In this document: piece by piece, positions 9,505-18,504 of the stretch
Layout of the letters: every line of letters begins with the position of its first letter
Numbering within the stretch: position 1 is the stretch's first letter
Source of the DNA: Acidimicrobiia bacterium
Lineage (GTDB): Bacteria > Actinomycetota > Acidimicrobiia > IMCC26256 > PALSA-610
DNA length: 64,000 bases
Assembly: GCA_036271555.1 (NCBI GenBank)
Contig: DATBAK010000065.1
Span: forward strand, 1 to 64,000
Direction of reading: 5' to 3'
Notes under the pieces: generated by a model
Databases searched by the model: none
What the model saw: only the letters and a program-made list of their open reading frames with translations
Told to the model about the DNA's origin: nothing
Made by a program: the position numbers and the translations under genes

Positions 9505-11103
9505 TTACTGCTGCTTGATGAAGACGTTTTCGAGGTTCGAACGGCACGAGCCGATCGGTGCCGTGATCGTGCCGCCGACGCGCGCCTTGTTGAACGCGAC
9601 CATGCGCGTCTGGAAGATCAGCGGAACCTCGAGGCCTTCGCTCATCACCAGACTCGACGCCTGCTGCATCGGCTGCTGGAGCGCAGCCCCGTCGAACTTG
9701 CCCGACTTCTCCGCCGTGTGCACGAGCGTCTCGATCTCGGGCCGCTTCGAACCCATCGCGCCGGCGACGAAGCCGGCCGACGTGTAGTTGCCGCCGAAGT
9801 TGTTCCAGAGCGCGGGGCCGTTGGTGAGGTCGGTGGTGACGATCGCGTCGCCCTTCTTCTGCAGGTACACCTGCGTGAGGATCGCGGTCGGTGTGACGCG
9901 CACGAGGTTCGCCTTGAAGCCCGCGGCCGCCATCTCGTTCTGGATCAGCGGCGCCATGCGCTCGAAGAGCGGGATGCCGGCGATGAGCACGAGGTCGAAC
10001 TTCACGGGCGTCGGCACACCCGCGGCCTGCAGCATCGACTTCGCCTTCGCGGGGTCGTACTTGTACTTGCCGGCGAGGCTCGCGTCGTAGCCGGCGGTGC
10101 CCTTCGGGAACAGCTGGTCCGCGATCTCGCCCTGGCCGCCGAAGACGATCGAGTTGATCTGGTTGCGATCGACCGCGTACTCGGCGGCCTGCCGCACCTT
10201 CTCGTTCGCGAACGGACCCTGGTCCATACGGAAGTGGATGGTGGCGTAGTCGAGCGACGGGCCGCTCGCGATGGCGAACTTCGACGGGTTCGCCTTCACC
10301 GCCGCGAGCTGGTCGGGTTGCAGGTCGATCATGTCGACCTGACCCGACTGCAGCGCGGTCACGGCCTGCGGCCCCGAGCCCACCTGCACGAAGTCGACGC
10401 CCGCGAGCTTGTACTTCGACGCGTCGCCGGACGTCGGGTTCTTCTCCAGCGAGAGCAGCTGGCCGGTCTCGTAGCTCTTGAGCTTGAACGGACCACCGCC
10501 GACGGGCGTCTTGTCGAGGTGCGCGATCGCGGCCGGCGAGTAGATCATGCCGTCGATGTAGGACAGCGCCCAGATCACGTCGCCGGCCTGCGGCTTGGTG
10601 AGGTGCAGCACGACCGTGGTCGCGTCGGGCGTGTCGATCGAGCCGATGACGAAGAGCGACGTACGCGTCGGGCTGAGCTTCGTGTGCAGGAGGCTCGCCT
10701 TCACCGCGGCCGAGTCCTCGGGCGTGCCGTCGGAGAACTTCAGGTTCGGCGTGAGGTGGAACGTGATCTGCAGCGGGTTGTCGACGGTCCAGCTCTGGGC
10801 GACGCCCGGCAGCATGTCGGTGTTGCTGCGGGCGAGCGTGAGCCCGTCGTAGATGAGCGAGAGCTCTTCGTTCGCGCAGTCGTTCTGCAGCTTGCCGGGG
10901 TCGAAGTTGTCGGAGAACGCGCTGTTGAGGTCGACGCCGTACTTGAGGACACCGTTGGGGTCGGGTGTGCCGCCGTTCGTCACCGCGGTGTTGTTGCCGC
11001 CGTTCGGCGCCGCACCCTTGCTGCCACTGCTGCTGCACGCCGCGAGCATGCAGAGACACACCGCCAACGTGACGAGCGACTTCGCGCGCGCCGATCCGGT
11101 CAT
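9505..11103 (-). CDS. Peptide ABC transporter substrate-binding lipoprotein
   Basis: The product has 532 residues of the SBP_bac_5 family. A lipoprotein signal peptide ends in the lipobox LAAC (Cys23), so the protein should be anchored on the outer face of the membrane. After a Gly/Asn/Ser linker come the family hallmarks NDCANEELSLIYDGLT, the domain NPLQITFHLTPNLKFSDGTP and RQAAEYAVDRNQINSIVF. It captures the peptide-like substrate for the two permeases downstream. The first gene of the operon, it has GAGGGGG five bases before the ATG at 11103. The divergence from typical DppA is too large to name a ligand. Confidence 0.93.
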   Translation of the reverse strand: MTGSARAKSLVTLAVCLCMLAACSSSGSKGAAPNGGNNTAVTNGGTPDPNGVLKYGVDLNSAFSDNFDPGKLQNDCANEELSLIYDGLTLARSNTDMLPGVAQSWTVDNPLQITFHLTPNLKFSDGTPEDSAAVKASLLHTKLSPTRTSLFVIGSIDTPDATTVVLHLTKPQAGDVIWALSYIDGMIYSPAAIAHLDKTPVGGGPFKLKSYETGQLLSLEKNPTSGDASKYKLAGVDFVQVGSGPQAVTALQSGQVDMIDLQPDQLAAVKANPSKFAIASGPSLDYATIHFRMDQGPFANEKVRQAAEYAVDRNQINSIVFGGQGEIADQLFPKGTAGYDASLAGKYKYDPAKAKSMLQAAGVPTPVKFDLVLIAGIPLFERMAPLIQNEMAAAGFKANLVRVTPTAILTQVYLQKKGDAIVTTDLTNGPALWNNFGGNYTSAGFVAGAMGSKRPEIETLVHTAEKSGKFDGAALQQPMQQASSLVMSEGLEVPLIFQTRMVAFNKARVGGTITAPIGSCRSNLENVFIKQQ

Positions 11104-11130
11104 CGCAGCCCCCTCGACCTGACACCCCTG

Positions 11131-12156
11131 TCAGGAACGACCGTACTGCCTGGCTCCGCGCGGCGCGCGTTCTCGCGCCGCGCGCCAGTGACTCGGTGAG
11201 AGCCCGCGCGCCCGCTTGAACGCGCGGCTGAACGCCTCCTCCGACTCGTACCCGACCCGACGCGCGACCGCGACGATCCCGAGCTCGGTCGTCGCGAGCA
11301 AGTCTTCGGCGAGATGCATGCGCCACTCGGTCAGGTAGCGGATGGGCGACGAACCGAGCCGTTCGCGAAAGCGTTCGTCGAGCAGTGAACGCGACACGGC
11401 CGCGTGCGACGCGAGCTCCGTCACCGTCCACTTTCTCTCGGGCGACGCGTGCAGCAACGCGAGCGCGGGCGCGAGCACCGGGTCCCGCAGCGCCGCGAGC
11501 CACCCGTGATCCGCGGCCGGCGCGGTCGCGAGGTGCGCGCGCAACACTTCCACGAGCACGAGCTCGGGCAGGCGCGTGCTGATCGGGTTCGGACTCGCGT
11601 TGCTCGGGATGCCGTGCTCCAGCGCGTAGGTGACGCTCGCCCGAACCCAGCCCGAGCCGGCGCCGTCGGGCAGCCGCACGACGAACGCGGGTGGGAACGC
11701 GCGCAGCGCGGGGTCGAACAACGGATCGGGCGAGGTGAGGTATCCGCACACGAGCTCGGTGCGCGCACCACCGCCGCCGTGGCGCAGCAACGGCAGATCG
11801 CGCCACGGCAACGGGTCGAGCAACGACTGGATCGACACGCGGTTCGCGTCGGCACGACCGCCGATGGCGTGATGATCGCCGTACGGCAGGACGATCACGT
11901 CGCCCTCGCGCGCCCAGTGCCGCGCTCCCTCCGTCGCCTCGACCCAGCACGAGCCCGCGGCAACGATGTGGAACAGGATCAGGCGGTCGGCGCCGGGATG
12001 CAGCGCGTCCGCCATCGCGAGCGGTTCCGACTCGAACTCGAACGGCTCGCTCAGCTCGGAACGGAAGAAGAGCGCGCCCTCGAGCCGGAGCTGCTCGAGC
12101 GCGGCCGCGAGCACGAGATCGTCGTCATCGCGCGGCGCGTCCACCTCGCCCACCAT
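11131..12156 (-). CDS. AraC-family transcriptional regulator with cupin sensor domain
   Basis: The product has 341 residues. The N-terminal half is an AraC_binding/cupin_6-type beta-barrel (DRLILFHIVAAGSCW and the cupin strand REGDVIVLPYGDHH, about 55-110). The C-terminal 100 residues carry two helix-turn-helix motifs: WTVTELASHAAVSRSLLDERF and, later, IVAVARRVGYESEEAFSRAFKR. The RCL of the family is visible as SPSHWRAARE. It is encoded 27 bases upstream of the transporter operon on the same strand and is divergent from a VOC gene, so either may be its target. Cupin_6 AraC regulators often control detoxification or uptake genes; the ligand is unknown. Confidence 0.9.
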   Translation of the reverse strand: MVGEVDAPRDDDDLVLAAALEQLRLEGALFFRSELSEPFEFESEPLAMADALHPGADRLILFHIVAAGSCWVEATEGARHWAREGDVIVLPYGDHHAIGGRADANRVSIQSLLDPLPWRDLPLLRHGGGGARTELVCGYLTSPDPLFDPALRAFPPAFVVRLPDGAGSGWVRASVTYALEHGIPSNASPNPISTRLPELVLVEVLRAHLATAPAADHGWLAALRDPVLAPALALLHASPERKWTVTELASHAAVSRSLLDERFRERLGSSPIRYLTEWRMHLAEDLLATTELGIVAVARRVGYESEEAFSRAFKRARGLSPSHWRAARERAPRGARQYGRS

Positions 12157-12282
12157 TCGTCGTCGTGACTCCGGTCACGCGGCAAGCAGCCGCGGCACCT
12201 CGGTCATGGTCACGCGGCCCGCCGCCACGCACACTGACACCGACGATATCCACCCCCGCGAGTACTCGAAAAGGAACCGAAG

Positions 12283-12681
12283 ATGACGGAGTTCCCTCCC
12301 TTGACCCACGTCGCCCTGACCATCCGCGACCTCTCCGTGAGCGTGCCCTGGTACGAGGCCCTCTTCGACGCGAGCCCCGTGATCGACGAGGACACCGACC
12401 CCGACATGCACCACACCGTGTACCTGCTCGGCAACGGCACGCTGATCGGCTTGCACCAACACAAGACCCCCGCGCCGAGCGATCGCTTCAGCGAGTACCG
12501 CGTCGGTCTCGACCACGTCGCGTTCGGTTGCGCGAGCCGCGCCGAGCTCGAGCAGTGGGCGAGCCGCCTCGAAGCGCTCGGCATCGAGCACGGCGGCATC
12601 AAGGACGCGGCCTACGGGTCGGGCCTGAGCTTCCGCGACCCCGACGGGATCGCGCTGGAGTTCTTCGCACCACCGAGTTGA
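12283..12681 (+). CDS. VOC-family (glyoxalase/bleomycin-resistance fold) protein
   Basis: The product has 132 residues and is a single VOC module pair. The opening LTHVALTIRDLSVSVPWYEALF and the closing FRDPDGIALEFFAPP are the usual betaalphabetabetabeta signatures. Candidate metal ligands are His9 in the first strand, His55 or nearby His residues (HQHK), and Glu127 in LEFF. The ATG at 12283 has AAGGA eight bases upstream. It is divergent from the AraC-type regulator and followed 28 bases later by a membrane protein gene. VOC proteins are dioxygenases, isomerases or antibiotic-binding proteins; I cannot say which applies. Confidence 0.85.
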   Translation: MTEFPPLTHVALTIRDLSVSVPWYEALFDASPVIDEDTDPDMHHTVYLLGNGTLIGLHQHKTPAPSDRFSEYRVGLDHVAFGCASRAELEQWASRLEALGIEHGGIKDAAYGSGLSFRDPDGIALEFFAPPS

Positions 12682-12709
12682 CCTGTCCGTACGAACCCGG
12701 AGCATCGCA

Positions 12710-13210
12710 ATGGAAGCCGTCGTGATCATGGCCATCGTCCTCGTCGAGGTCGCGCTCTGGCAGTGGCGCGTGGCGATCACGATCCGCGGCCGCGTGACGG
12801 GCGGCGTGGTGCTCGGGTGCATCGGAGCCGTCCTGCAGGTCACCGCGATCTCGCGCGTCGTGCAGGACATGGGCGACGTCGCGCGCGTCGCCGCGTACGC
12901 GGTCGGCGTCGGGTTGGGCGTACTCCTGGGTTGCGTCATCGACCGGCGGGTGCGGACGGGCCACGTGTCCGTGCGCGTGTTCGCACCCGTCGACGCGCAC
13001 CTCGTGCCGGCGTTGCGCGGGCGCGGGTGGCCGGTCACCGCGACGAACGGCGACGGTCACGACGGGCCCGTCGCGGTGCTGTTCCTCGCGATCGACGAGC
13101 GGCGCACGCCGCAACTCGAGGGCGAGCTCCGAGCGCTCGCGCCGGGCGCGGCCTGGACGGTCGAGCGCATCGCGACGAGCCGCGGCCTGCTCGAGGTCAC
13201 GTCGACGTAG
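12710..13210 (+). CDS. UPF0316/DUF5698-DUF2179-type membrane protein
   Basis: The product has 166 residues with three membrane helices in the first 85 residues: VVIMAIVLVEVALWQW, GGVVLGCIGAVLQVTAI and AYAVGVGLGVLLGCVID. These match the DUF5698 core of UPF0316 proteins. The soluble tail (about 90-165) resembles the DUF2179 ferredoxin-like domain (VRVFAPVDAHLVPALRGRGWPVT). The family is of unknown function, with DUF2179 tails thought to bind small ligands. It probably shares a transcript with the preceding VOC gene. Its end overlaps the convergent lipoprotein gene by 14 bases. Confidence 0.75.
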   Translation: MEAVVIMAIVLVEVALWQWRVAITIRGRVTGGVVLGCIGAVLQVTAISRVVQDMGDVARVAAYAVGVGLGVLLGCVIDRRVRTGHVSVRVFAPVDAHLVPALRGRGWPVTATNGDGHDGPVAVLFLAIDERRTPQLEGELRALAPGAAWTVERIATSRGLLEVTST

Positions 13211-13736
13211 AGGTGCAGTGCCCGTTGTCGACGAGCGCGGGTTCCGGTCGGCCGTTCGGGAAGAACACCGACATCGCGATCGGCTCGGCCGGTACCCCGC
13301 AGCGCCATCCGTACCGCCGCACCGCGCCCGTCGGGCTCGCGTCGATCACCGTCACGAGCAGCCGGTGGTCGCCCGCCGTCGTGAGCACGATCCGGTAGGC
13401 GCTGTGGTCGTAGTCGCGACCGGTGGCGATCATGAACGCGGCCCGACCCATCCGATCCGCGTCGCGGAGGCAGACCGATTTGTCGGACATGATCGTGGTC
13501 GTCGGCCAGCCCGAGTCGAGCGCAACGTGACCACAGTCGCGACCGGCGGTCGGCACCGTCGCGCGCGAGAGCGCGGCGATCGCCGCGTCGCTCGGCGGTC
13601 CGTAGATGTCGCTGGTCGTCGGGCGGTGCGCGGTGGTCGCGCCGCGCTGCGGGCTGTGCGAACAACCCGCGACGACCGCGATGAGCAACCCGCTCACTGC
13701 GAGGACGGTCTTGGCCGCGCGCACGGTGCTCATCAT
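13197..13736 (-). CDS. Small putative lipoprotein of unknown function
   Basis: The product has 179 residues from the ATG-ATG pair at 13736; the longer upstream frame is basic and looks non-coding. A lipobox VVAGC places the acylated cysteine at residue 25. The mature protein has four more cysteines (in RDCGH, SVCLR, WRCGV and GHCTS) which could form two disulfides outside the cell. No family is recognised. It is convergent with the DUF2179 gene and divergent from the next VOC gene, with 55 bases between starts. Confidence 0.65.
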   Translation of the reverse strand: MMSTVRAAKTVLAVSGLLIAVVAGCSHSPQRGATTAHRPTTSDIYGPPSDAAIAALSRATVPTAGRDCGHVALDSGWPTTTIMSDKSVCLRDADRMGRAAFMIATGRDYDHSAYRIVLTTAGDHRLLVTVIDASPTGAVRRYGWRCGVPAEPIAMSVFFPNGRPEPALVDNGHCTSTST

Positions 13737-13791
13737 CCCGTCCGACGCTTCTCGTCGGCGATCCGTTGAGCCGCGGCGGTAGCGTCGGGCC

Positions 13792-14223
13792 GTGGAGCCG
13801 ATCCTCCATCTGTCCATCCCGGTACGCGACCTCGACGCCGCCCGCGCCTTCTACGTCGATGCGCTGGGCTGCGAGGCCGGCCAGCACATCGGCACCCACG
13901 CGATCGACGTGTGGTTCTTCGGTCTCCAGCTCACGCTCCAGGAACGGCCCGCCGAGGTGGCCCCCGACGACGCGCCCGGCGTGCGCCACTTCGGCGTGAC
14001 CCTCGACCGCGCCGCGCTCGACGCGCTGCTCGCGCGCCTCGGCGATCACGAGGTGCGCTGGATCAGCCCGGTGGAGACCGACACGAGCGGTCGCCTGCGG
14101 GGCAAGACGAGCGCCAAGCTCGCCGATCCGAGCGGCAACGTGATCGAGCTCAAGTCCTACGACGACCCGCGGGACGCGCTCGGGATCAGCGCGCCGAGCG
14201 GTGCGCGCGAACCCAGTCGGTGA
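13792..14223 (+). CDS. VOC-family (glyoxalase-like) protein
   Basis: The product has 143 residues from a GTG at 13792. It starts EPILHLSIPVRDLDAARAFY and ends with KLADPSGNVIELKSY, the paired VOC signatures; the metal-ligand candidates are His6, His72 (VRHFGV) and Glu in IELK. The family covers lyases, dioxygenases and resistance proteins. The gene overlaps the convergent hydrolase gene by 38 bases at its 3' end, so the last 12 residues are coded on both strands. Confidence 0.85.
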   Translation: MEPILHLSIPVRDLDAARAFYVDALGCEAGQHIGTHAIDVWFFGLQLTLQERPAEVAPDDAPGVRHFGVTLDRAALDALLARLGDHEVRWISPVETDTSGRLRGKTSAKLADPSGNVIELKSYDDPRDALGISAPSGAREPSR

Positions 14224-15316
14224 ACGTCTCGACGCCGTCGATCACCGCTTCGTAGCGCACCGAGTGGAAGAGGTCGAAGGAATGCTGCGCGCCGGTGAGC
14301 TCGATGTAGACGACGGGCTGCGTCGCGACGGCGCGCAGCCGCTCGACGAGCTCGCGCGCGGCGTCGACGGGTGCGAAGGTGTCGTTCGTCCCGTGCGCGA
14401 TGAGAAGCGGCGGCGCGGCCGCGCGCACCACGTCGGACGGTGACGACGGCACCGAGTCGTCGGCGTGGCCGTAGAAGCCGTAGAACCCGATCGCGGCGGC
14501 GACCGACGTGTCGCACTCGATGTCCGGCTGCAACGCCGGCTCGTTCGGAGTGAGCGCGGCGGTGATCGCGAGATGCGCGCCGGCCGAGCTCCCGCTCACG
14601 ATGATCAGGTTCGGATCCGCGCCGAGCTCGACGCCCTCGGTGCGGATCCACGCGAGCACGCGCTTCACGTCGGCGAGCCGGTCCGCGTAGCGCACCGCGC
14701 CGCCGAGGCGATAGTTGGCGCTCACGCACACCCAGCCCTGGCGCGCGAAGCGATACATCAGCGGTTTCGCCTCGCGGCTCTTGTTCCCATGCTCCATCCC
14801 ACCTCCGTGGAAGTGGACGAGCACCGGCGCGTCGGCGGGGCGGGACCGATGGCGGTAGACGTCGAGTCGGTGGGCGCGGCCTTCGTCGCCGTAGGCGATG
14901 TTCTTGATGCGCTCGATCTCACCGGGACGCGCGAGGAACGACACCGGCGCCGCGAACATCGCGAGCGTCGGTCGACGATGCGCGCGTCGCGATGCGGCCA
15001 TCCCTGACCTGTCGAGCGCGCGTCGCACCGTGCTCGCGCTCCGGTGAACGCGCGCGAGGACCACCACGAGTCCGACGGTCGTGACGCACGCCAATGCGAA
15101 CACGAGCCACGCGCCCGCGCTCTCGACGTCGCCGTCGGCGAACGCGATCGCGGTCGCGGCGACGATCCACACGACGCCGATCTGCGGCACCTCGTCGAGC
15201 TCCATCGTGAGGATCCACGACAGCCGGGCGAGCGGCCCCGGCGCGCGCAGGGGCCAGAGTGCGAGCAGCGTGAGCGCTGCGAGGATGCCGACGGAGATCA
15301 GGTAGCCCCAGGGCAC
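14186..15316 (-). CDS. Membrane-anchored alpha/beta hydrolase (HSL/acetyl-esterase type)
   Basis: The product has 376 residues from a GTG at 15316. Three hydrophobic helices in the first 95 residues (LISVGILAALTLLALWPL, IGVVWIVAATAIAF, AWLVFALACVTTVGLVVVLA) are followed by a catalytic alpha/beta hydrolase domain. That domain has the oxyanion motif HFHGGG (about 168), the nucleophile elbow GSSAG (about 240), a likely Asp in NDTFAP and the catalytic His in AQHSF. This is the hormone-sensitive-lipase/carboxylesterase class. The membrane domain suggests action on lipids or other membrane-near esters. It is preceded by nothing on its strand within 170 bases. Confidence 0.88.
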   Translation of the reverse strand: MPWGYLISVGILAALTLLALWPLRAPGPLARLSWILTMELDEVPQIGVVWIVAATAIAFADGDVESAGAWLVFALACVTTVGLVVVLARVHRSASTVRRALDRSGMAASRRAHRRPTLAMFAAPVSFLARPGEIERIKNIAYGDEGRAHRLDVYRHRSRPADAPVLVHFHGGGMEHGNKSREAKPLMYRFARQGWVCVSANYRLGGAVRYADRLADVKRVLAWIRTEGVELGADPNLIIVSGSSAGAHLAITAALTPNEPALQPDIECDTSVAAAIGFYGFYGHADDSVPSSPSDVVRAAAPPLLIAHGTNDTFAPVDAARELVERLRAVATQPVVYIELTGAQHSFDLFHSVRYEAVIDGVETFTDWVRAHRSAR

Positions 15317-15422
15317 CGACTCGTTCTACCCGTCCCGCCCGACGCACCGACGGCGACCGACCGCACGCGCCGGGACCGACGGCGCGCGTGCACACGCAAC
15401 CGTCGGTCCGAGCGGGCTGGGC

Positions 15423-15468
15423 GAAAAACGAGAAGGAGAATGAGACCGGCGCGCTCATCCGTGAGCGC
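15423..15468 (-). terminator. Candidate terminator after nrdJ
   Basis: On the minus strand, 26 bases after the nrdJ stop, the hairpin GCGCTCACGGATGAGCGC (7-bp stem, 4-base loop) is followed by a pyrimidine-rich stretch that includes TTTTT. The stem and the T-run are separated by about 20 bases, so this is a weaker terminator than a canonical one. Confidence 0.45.
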
Positions 15469-15494
15469 GGCCGGACCCGATCGTGATGCGACCG

Positions 15495-18290
15495 CTACGA
15501 GCAGCCGCTCGTCGCGCCGCAGGACGGGCAGGCGTGGCAGGAGCCGGCCCGCTGCATGATGTCGCCGCACAGGTGGCAGATCACGACGTCGCGCTCGCGC
15601 GCCCGCGGCTTCGGCGCGCGGGACGCGGCGGGTGCCGCGGCCGGCAGCGCCGCGGAGGGCGCCTGATCCTCGAGCGGCAGGTCGAGCGACGACGCGGTCG
15701 GCGTCGTCGCCTCCTCCACACCCGGCAGCGTCGGCTGCATGCGCTCGCTCACCGAGAGGATGCCCATCGCCTCGCGCTTGTCGAAGGCGAGGTACTCGAT
15801 CGCGAGTCGCCGGAAGATGTAGTCGACGAGGCTCGTCGCGAACCGGATCTCCGGGTCGTCGGTCATGCCCGCCGGCTCGAACCGGAAGTTCGTGAACATC
15901 TCGCAGAACGCCTCGAGCGGCACGCCGTACTGCAGGCCGTGGCTCACCGAGATCGCGAACGCGTCCATGATGCCGGCGAGCGTCGAGCCCTGCTTCGCGA
16001 CCTTGAGGAAGATCTCGCCGGGGCGGCCGTCCTCGTACTCGCCGACGGTCACGTAGCCGTGGCAGTCGGCGACCCGGAACGACAGCGTCTTGCTCGTGCG
16101 CACCCGCGGCAGCTTCTGCCGCACCGGCTCCTGCACGATCACCGTCTCGACGATGCGCTCCACGACCCGCTCGACCGAGCCGTCACTCGACTCGCTCGCG
16201 CCCGCCTTCTTCTGCGTCGACAGCGGCTGCCCGACCTTGCAGTTGTCGCGGTAGATCGCGACCGCCTTCAGCCCGAGTCGCCACGCCTCCACGTGCACCA
16301 TCTCGACGTCGCGGACGCTCACCTCTTCGGGCAGGTTCACGGTCTTCGAGATCGCTCCGGAGATGAACGGCTGCACCGCGCCCATCATCGTGACGTGGCC
16401 CATGTGGTGGATCGGGTTGTCGCCCATCGAGCACGCGAACACGGGCTCGTGTGCGGCGTCGAAGCCCGGCGCGCCGAGGATCGTCTTGTGCTCGTCGATG
16501 TACTGCACGATCGCGTCGACCTGGCCGGCGTCGTAGCCGAGCTTGCGCAGTGCACGCGGCACCGTGCGGTTGACGATGTACATCGTGCCGCCGCCGACGA
16601 GCTTCTTCGCCTTGCTCAGCGCGAGGTCGGGCTCGATGCCGGTCGTGTCGCAGTCCATCATCAGACCGATCGTGCCGGTCGGCGCGAGCACCGTCGCCTG
16701 CGAGTTGCGCACGCCGAACTGCTCGCCGAGCTCGACCGCTTCGTCCCACGACTCCTGCGCCGCGCTCAGCAGCTCGGTCGGCACGAGCTCCTCGTCGATC
16801 CGTGCGACCTCGGCGCGGTGCATGCGCAGCACCCGCAGCATCGGCTCGGCGTTGTCGGCGTAGCCCGCGAAGGGCCCCATGCGCGACGCCGTCTTCGCGC
16901 TCGTCGCGTACGCGTGGCCCGTCATCAACGCGGTGATCGTCGCCGCGAAGGCGCGACCCTCGACCGAGTCGTACGCCATGCCCTGCGCCATCAGCGTGGC
17001 GCCGAGGTTCGCGTAGCCCAGACCGAGCTGACGGAACGCCCGGCTGTTGTCCGCGATCTTCTCCGTCGGGTAGTCGGCGTTGCCGACGAGGATCTCCTGC
17101 GCGGTGAACATCACCTCGACCGTATGGCGGAAGCTCTCCACGTCGTAGCTGCCGTCGTCGCCGAGGTACGTGAGCAGGTTGATGCTCGCGAGGTTGCACG
17201 CCGAGTTGTCGAGGTGCATGTACTCGGAGCACGGGTTCGACGCGTTGATGCGGCCGGTGTTCGGCGCCGTGTGCCAGCGGTTGATCGTCGTGTCGAACTG
17301 CATGCCGGGGTCGGCGCACTCCCACGCCGAGCGCGAGATCTGGTGGAACAGGTCACGCGCCTTGACCGTCTTCACCGGCTCGCCGTTCGTGACCGCACGC
17401 AGCGCCCAGTCCGCGTCTTCGAGCACCGCGTTCATGAACTCGTCGGTGACGCGGACGGAGTTGTTCGCGTTCTGGTACTGGATCGAGTGGCTGTCGGCGC
17501 CGTCGAGGTCCATGTCGAACCCGGCGTCGCGCAGCGCCCGCGCCTTGCGCTCCTCGACGGCCTTGCACCAGACGAACTCCTCGACGTCCGGGTGGTCGGC
17601 GTTGAGGATCACCATCTTCGCGGCGCGCCGCGTCTTGCCACCCGACTTGATCGTGCCGGCCGACGCGTCGGCGCCGCGCATGAAGCTCACCGGACCCGAC
17701 GCGGTGCCGCCGCCCTTGAGGTGCTCCTTCGACGAGCGGATGCGCGAGAGGTTGATGCCCGCACCCGAGCCGCCCTTGAAGATCGTCCCCTCCTCGCGGT
17801 ACCAGTTGAGGATCGCGTCCATCGTGTCGTCGACGGCGAGGATGAAGCACGCGCTCGCCTGCTGCGGCACGCCGTTCACGCCGATGTTGAACCACACCGG
17901 GCTGTTGAACGCGGCGCGCTGGTGGACGAGCAGGTACTTCAGCTCGTCGCGGAACGCGTCGGCCTCGGCGGTGTCGACGAAGTAGCCGTCGCGCGCACCC
18001 CACTCGGTGATCGTGTCGGCGACGCGGTCGATGACCTGGCGGAGCGACGACTCGCGCTCGGGCATGCCGAGGGTGCCGCGGAAGTACTTCTGGGCGACGA
18101 TGTTCGTCGCGTTCTGGGACCAGCTGACCGGGAACTCGACGTCGGGCTGGAAGAAGGCGTCGGTGCCGTCCTTGTAGTTCTGGATCCGCGCGTCGCGCCG
18201 CTCCCACTCGACCGTGTCGTACGGGTCCACACCGGCAGTCGAGAAGTGCCGGCGGATCCCGATGCCGAGCTGCTGCGGCGCCATCGCCAT
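15495..18290 (-). CDS. nrdJ: Vitamin B12-dependent (class II) ribonucleotide reductase
   Basis: The product has 931 residues, the usual length for the long NrdJ form. It converts ribonucleotides to deoxyribonucleotides with adenosylcobalamin as radical source. Visible features are the N-terminal NSPVWFNIGV substrate region (about 129), the first active-site cysteine in ASACFIL, the radical segment PCSEYMHLDNSACNLASINL (about 350-370), and the downstream GTIGLMMDCDTTGIEPD loop. The C-terminus ends in a Cys-rich zinc-ribbon/redox tail (CHLCGD, CHACPSCG). The ATG at 18290 has AGGGGGAA seven bases upstream. NrdR is encoded just upstream and a good NrdR box lies between the two genes. No ATP-cone is obvious at the N-terminus. 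Confidence 0.97.
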   Translation of the reverse strand: MAMAPQQLGIGIRRHFSTAGVDPYDTVEWERRDARIQNYKDGTDAFFQPDVEFPVSWSQNATNIVAQKYFRGTLGMPERESSLRQVIDRVADTITEWGARDGYFVDTAEADAFRDELKYLLVHQRAAFNSPVWFNIGVNGVPQQASACFILAVDDTMDAILNWYREEGTIFKGGSGAGINLSRIRSSKEHLKGGGTASGPVSFMRGADASAGTIKSGGKTRRAAKMVILNADHPDVEEFVWCKAVEERKARALRDAGFDMDLDGADSHSIQYQNANNSVRVTDEFMNAVLEDADWALRAVTNGEPVKTVKARDLFHQISRSAWECADPGMQFDTTINRWHTAPNTGRINASNPCSEYMHLDNSACNLASINLLTYLGDDGSYDVESFRHTVEVMFTAQEILVGNADYPTEKIADNSRAFRQLGLGYANLGATLMAQGMAYDSVEGRAFAATITALMTGHAYATSAKTASRMGPFAGYADNAEPMLRVLRMHRAEVARIDEELVPTELLSAAQESWDEAVELGEQFGVRNSQATVLAPTGTIGLMMDCDTTGIEPDLALSKAKKLVGGGTMYIVNRTVPRALRKLGYDAGQVDAIVQYIDEHKTILGAPGFDAAHEPVFACSMGDNPIHHMGHVTMMGAVQPFISGAISKTVNLPEEVSVRDVEMVHVEAWRLGLKAVAIYRDNCKVGQPLSTQKKAGASESSDGSVERVVERIVETVIVQEPVRQKLPRVRTSKTLSFRVADCHGYVTVGEYEDGRPGEIFLKVAKQGSTLAGIMDAFAISVSHGLQYGVPLEAFCEMFTNFRFEPAGMTDDPEIRFATSLVDYIFRRLAIEYLAFDKREAMGILSVSERMQPTLPGVEEATTPTASSLDLPLEDQAPSAALPAAAPAASRAPKPRARERDVVICHLCGDIMQRAGSCHACPSCGATSGCS

Positions 18291-18374
18291 AAGTGGTTCC
18301 CCCTACTCGGACCCGCCCGGGCCCATTGCTGGATGGTGGATGTGCTGGTCACCCGACCCCAACGCCATTGGCCA

Positions 18375-18394
18375 AACCACAATATCTAGTGGTT
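18375..18394. promoter_or_regulatory. NrdR box upstream of nrdJ
   Basis: AACCACAATATCTAGTGGTT is a near-palindrome that agrees with the NrdR-box core (CACWATATMTWGTG). It lies 85 bases upstream of the nrdJ start and downstream of nrdR. NrdR normally represses from paired boxes; a second, poorer palindrome (ACACCGGTGT, 18442-18451) is centred 62 bases further upstream. Confidence 0.8.
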
Positions 18395-18504
18395 CGCCGT
18401 TCCCTCGACGCGAGATGGAGGGTTATTACAGCACCGGAATTACACCGGTGTCAACAGAATCGGACCCGCGTCGGTGCTGGTCAGAACGCTTTTTCGCGGA
18501 AGCC

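Noticed and set aside
15483-18389. 968-residue frame antisense to nrdJ
   Set aside because: Long open frames opposite real genes are expected at this GC content; composition is Arg/His/Asp/Val-rich with no motifs, while the other strand encodes a full NrdJ.
18291-18504. Cobalamin riboswitch before nrdJ
   Set aside because: No B12-box (GCCACTG-like) or long structured leader is visible in the 214 bases; an NrdR box explains the region.
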